Below, in pieces: positions 63,081-64,000 of a DNA stretch of 64,000 bases. Numbering within the stretch: the first letter of the stretch is position 1; each line of letters begins with the position of its first letter. Under the pieces are notes generated by a model that saw only the letters and a list, made by a program, of their open reading frames with translations, made no database searches and was not told the origin of the DNA. The DNA is from Saccharomycopsis crataegensis (Eukaryota > Ascomycota > Saccharomycetes > Ascoideales > Saccharomycopsidaceae): the NCBI RefSeq assembly GCF_037102585.1, contig NW_027043819.1:1054001-1118000 (forward strand), in the 5' to 3' direction. The translations under genes and the position numbers were made by a program.

Positions 63081-64000
63081 GGATGATAGAAACAGAACAA
63101 TAATCAAGACACCAGGAATAGAAAAAAAAGTAGGAAACAAGAGATAATCAAGCAGTAAGATCAACAAGGAGAGAAGAGATAATTAAGAACATGCGAAACA
63201 AGAATGTTAGAGATTAAAGAATATCTCTAATAGTATACGCTACACTTACATGTATACCTTGTATGTCTTTCTGTAATATAAGTGTAACTGCTGCCAATTA
63301 TTATCCATTAAGCACCAGTGATATTGAGAGATATAGTGGAAAAACCGGAAAATCACGAATTAATAATCATAGATCACATTAGTATCATTATTATCGCACT
63401 CTTCATTAATTTCTCCCTTATCAAAATTGTTCGCCCACATTGCTCATGTTGGAAGGAAAAGAGAAAAAAAAAAAAATTCATGCCGTGCTGCAGGGCCTCC
63501 CCAACATTGGGGAATGTGCTAACCAAATTCCTCTTCAAATATATAACAAAAAAAAAAAATAGCCAAATCACAAGCTATCAAATAATAACAAAAAGAGATT
63601 ATATAAAGTTATACACCACTATTTTCTGGCAACAACAACAACAACCACAAAAAAAAAAAAAATTCCAGCTTCTCTTTCCATTGTTACTATTGCTTTTTTT
63701 TTTTTTTTTTGCTGCTCTGACAATTTCCTATAGCGCACCGTCCAATTATCCATTAATTGTCCAGCGCCGTGGATGGCTTATCTCTCACACGACATGCAAA
63801 ATATCCATGGATTCAGCTTCTCACTGAGAAAAATAATACCTTTCTCTTATCTTTTAAATTAGCTCAGACTTCGGTGCCCCATCCAATGACGGCTCCACCA
63901 AACAAATTCTTGCTGCATGTCATTTAATTTCTAAAATGTATTTAATAACAGAAGGGATTCCCACACTTTTTTTCTTCTTCTTATTCTTCTTCTGTTGTCC
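63081..64000. other. Right-end intergenic DNA
   Basis: AT-rich with long A and T runs (63467, 63550, 63650, 63695) and a CTT-rich end at 63970-64000 that may be the leader or edge of a gene beyond the window. No gene supported. Confidence 0.45.

Noticed and set aside
63318-63827. 169-codon ORF near the right end
   Set aside because: Built from A- and T-runs, lysine- and phenylalanine-rich, with no domain; looks accidental.

Overview
The window looks like nuclear DNA of an ascomycete (budding) yeast, most likely a Candida-type species. It holds recognisable LEU4, CLU1/TIF31 and GDH2 genes, a yeast-style short intron (GTATGT...TACTAAC...TAG), AT-rich intergenic DNA, two nuclear tRNA genes, L1-type LINEs resembling the Zorro elements of Candida albicans, and a Tc1/mariner (Cirt-like) transposon. 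I could not test from sequence alone whether CTG is read as serine.

Left arm (1-21.2 kb) is ordinary gene space, with every protein gene on the minus strand: the 5' part of LEU4 (alpha-isopropylmalate synthase) with a perfect Leu3 site and a Gcn4 site in its promoter; a 1729-aa Adr1/Rsf2-type zinc-finger transcription factor; an unrecognised 827-aa protein with a charged coiled-coil repeat; an unrecognised 841-aa protein with a C-terminal membrane segment; CLU1/TIF31; and tRNA-Ser(AGA).

Middle (21.2-58.0 kb) is a repeat island of about 37 kb. It contains two arrays of L1-type LINEs, all in + orientation and joined head-to-tail at their poly(A) tails. Array 1 (21242-44005) has seven LINE copies of two lineages (A and B) plus one apparent tRNA-derived SINE. 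Two of the B copies are essentially full length (ORF1 with two zinc knuckles, ORF2 with endonuclease, reverse transcriptase and a C-terminal CCHC motif). Array 2 (52615-57732) has four more copies, two of which form a block that duplicates an A-B junction from array 1. Each array starts just upstream of a tRNA gene, and LTR-family sequence lies at the left edge of array 1 and the right edge of array 2. Between the arrays are a MITE-like element, a 445-bp solo LTR whose right target-site duplication was hit by a 2.3-kb Tc1/mariner element with iterated TIR motifs, an intact ORF for a secretory-type protein with dibasic sites, further LTR-family remnants, and AT-rich DNA without genes.

Right arm (58.0-64 kb) returns to gene space: GDH2 (NAD-specific glutamate dehydrogenase, minus strand, one 60-nt intron), its long upstream region, and a 240-bp ATA/ATG microsatellite.

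The most interesting signal is the organisation of the LINE arrays. Insertion into one another's tails recalls the Zepp elements of Chlorella, and the near-absent 5' leaders containing oligo(A) recall Drosophila HeT-A, in which the upstream neighbour supplies the promoter. With the SINE-like passenger and the apparent read-through B-A copy, this suggests a self-targeting LINE/SINE system in a yeast.
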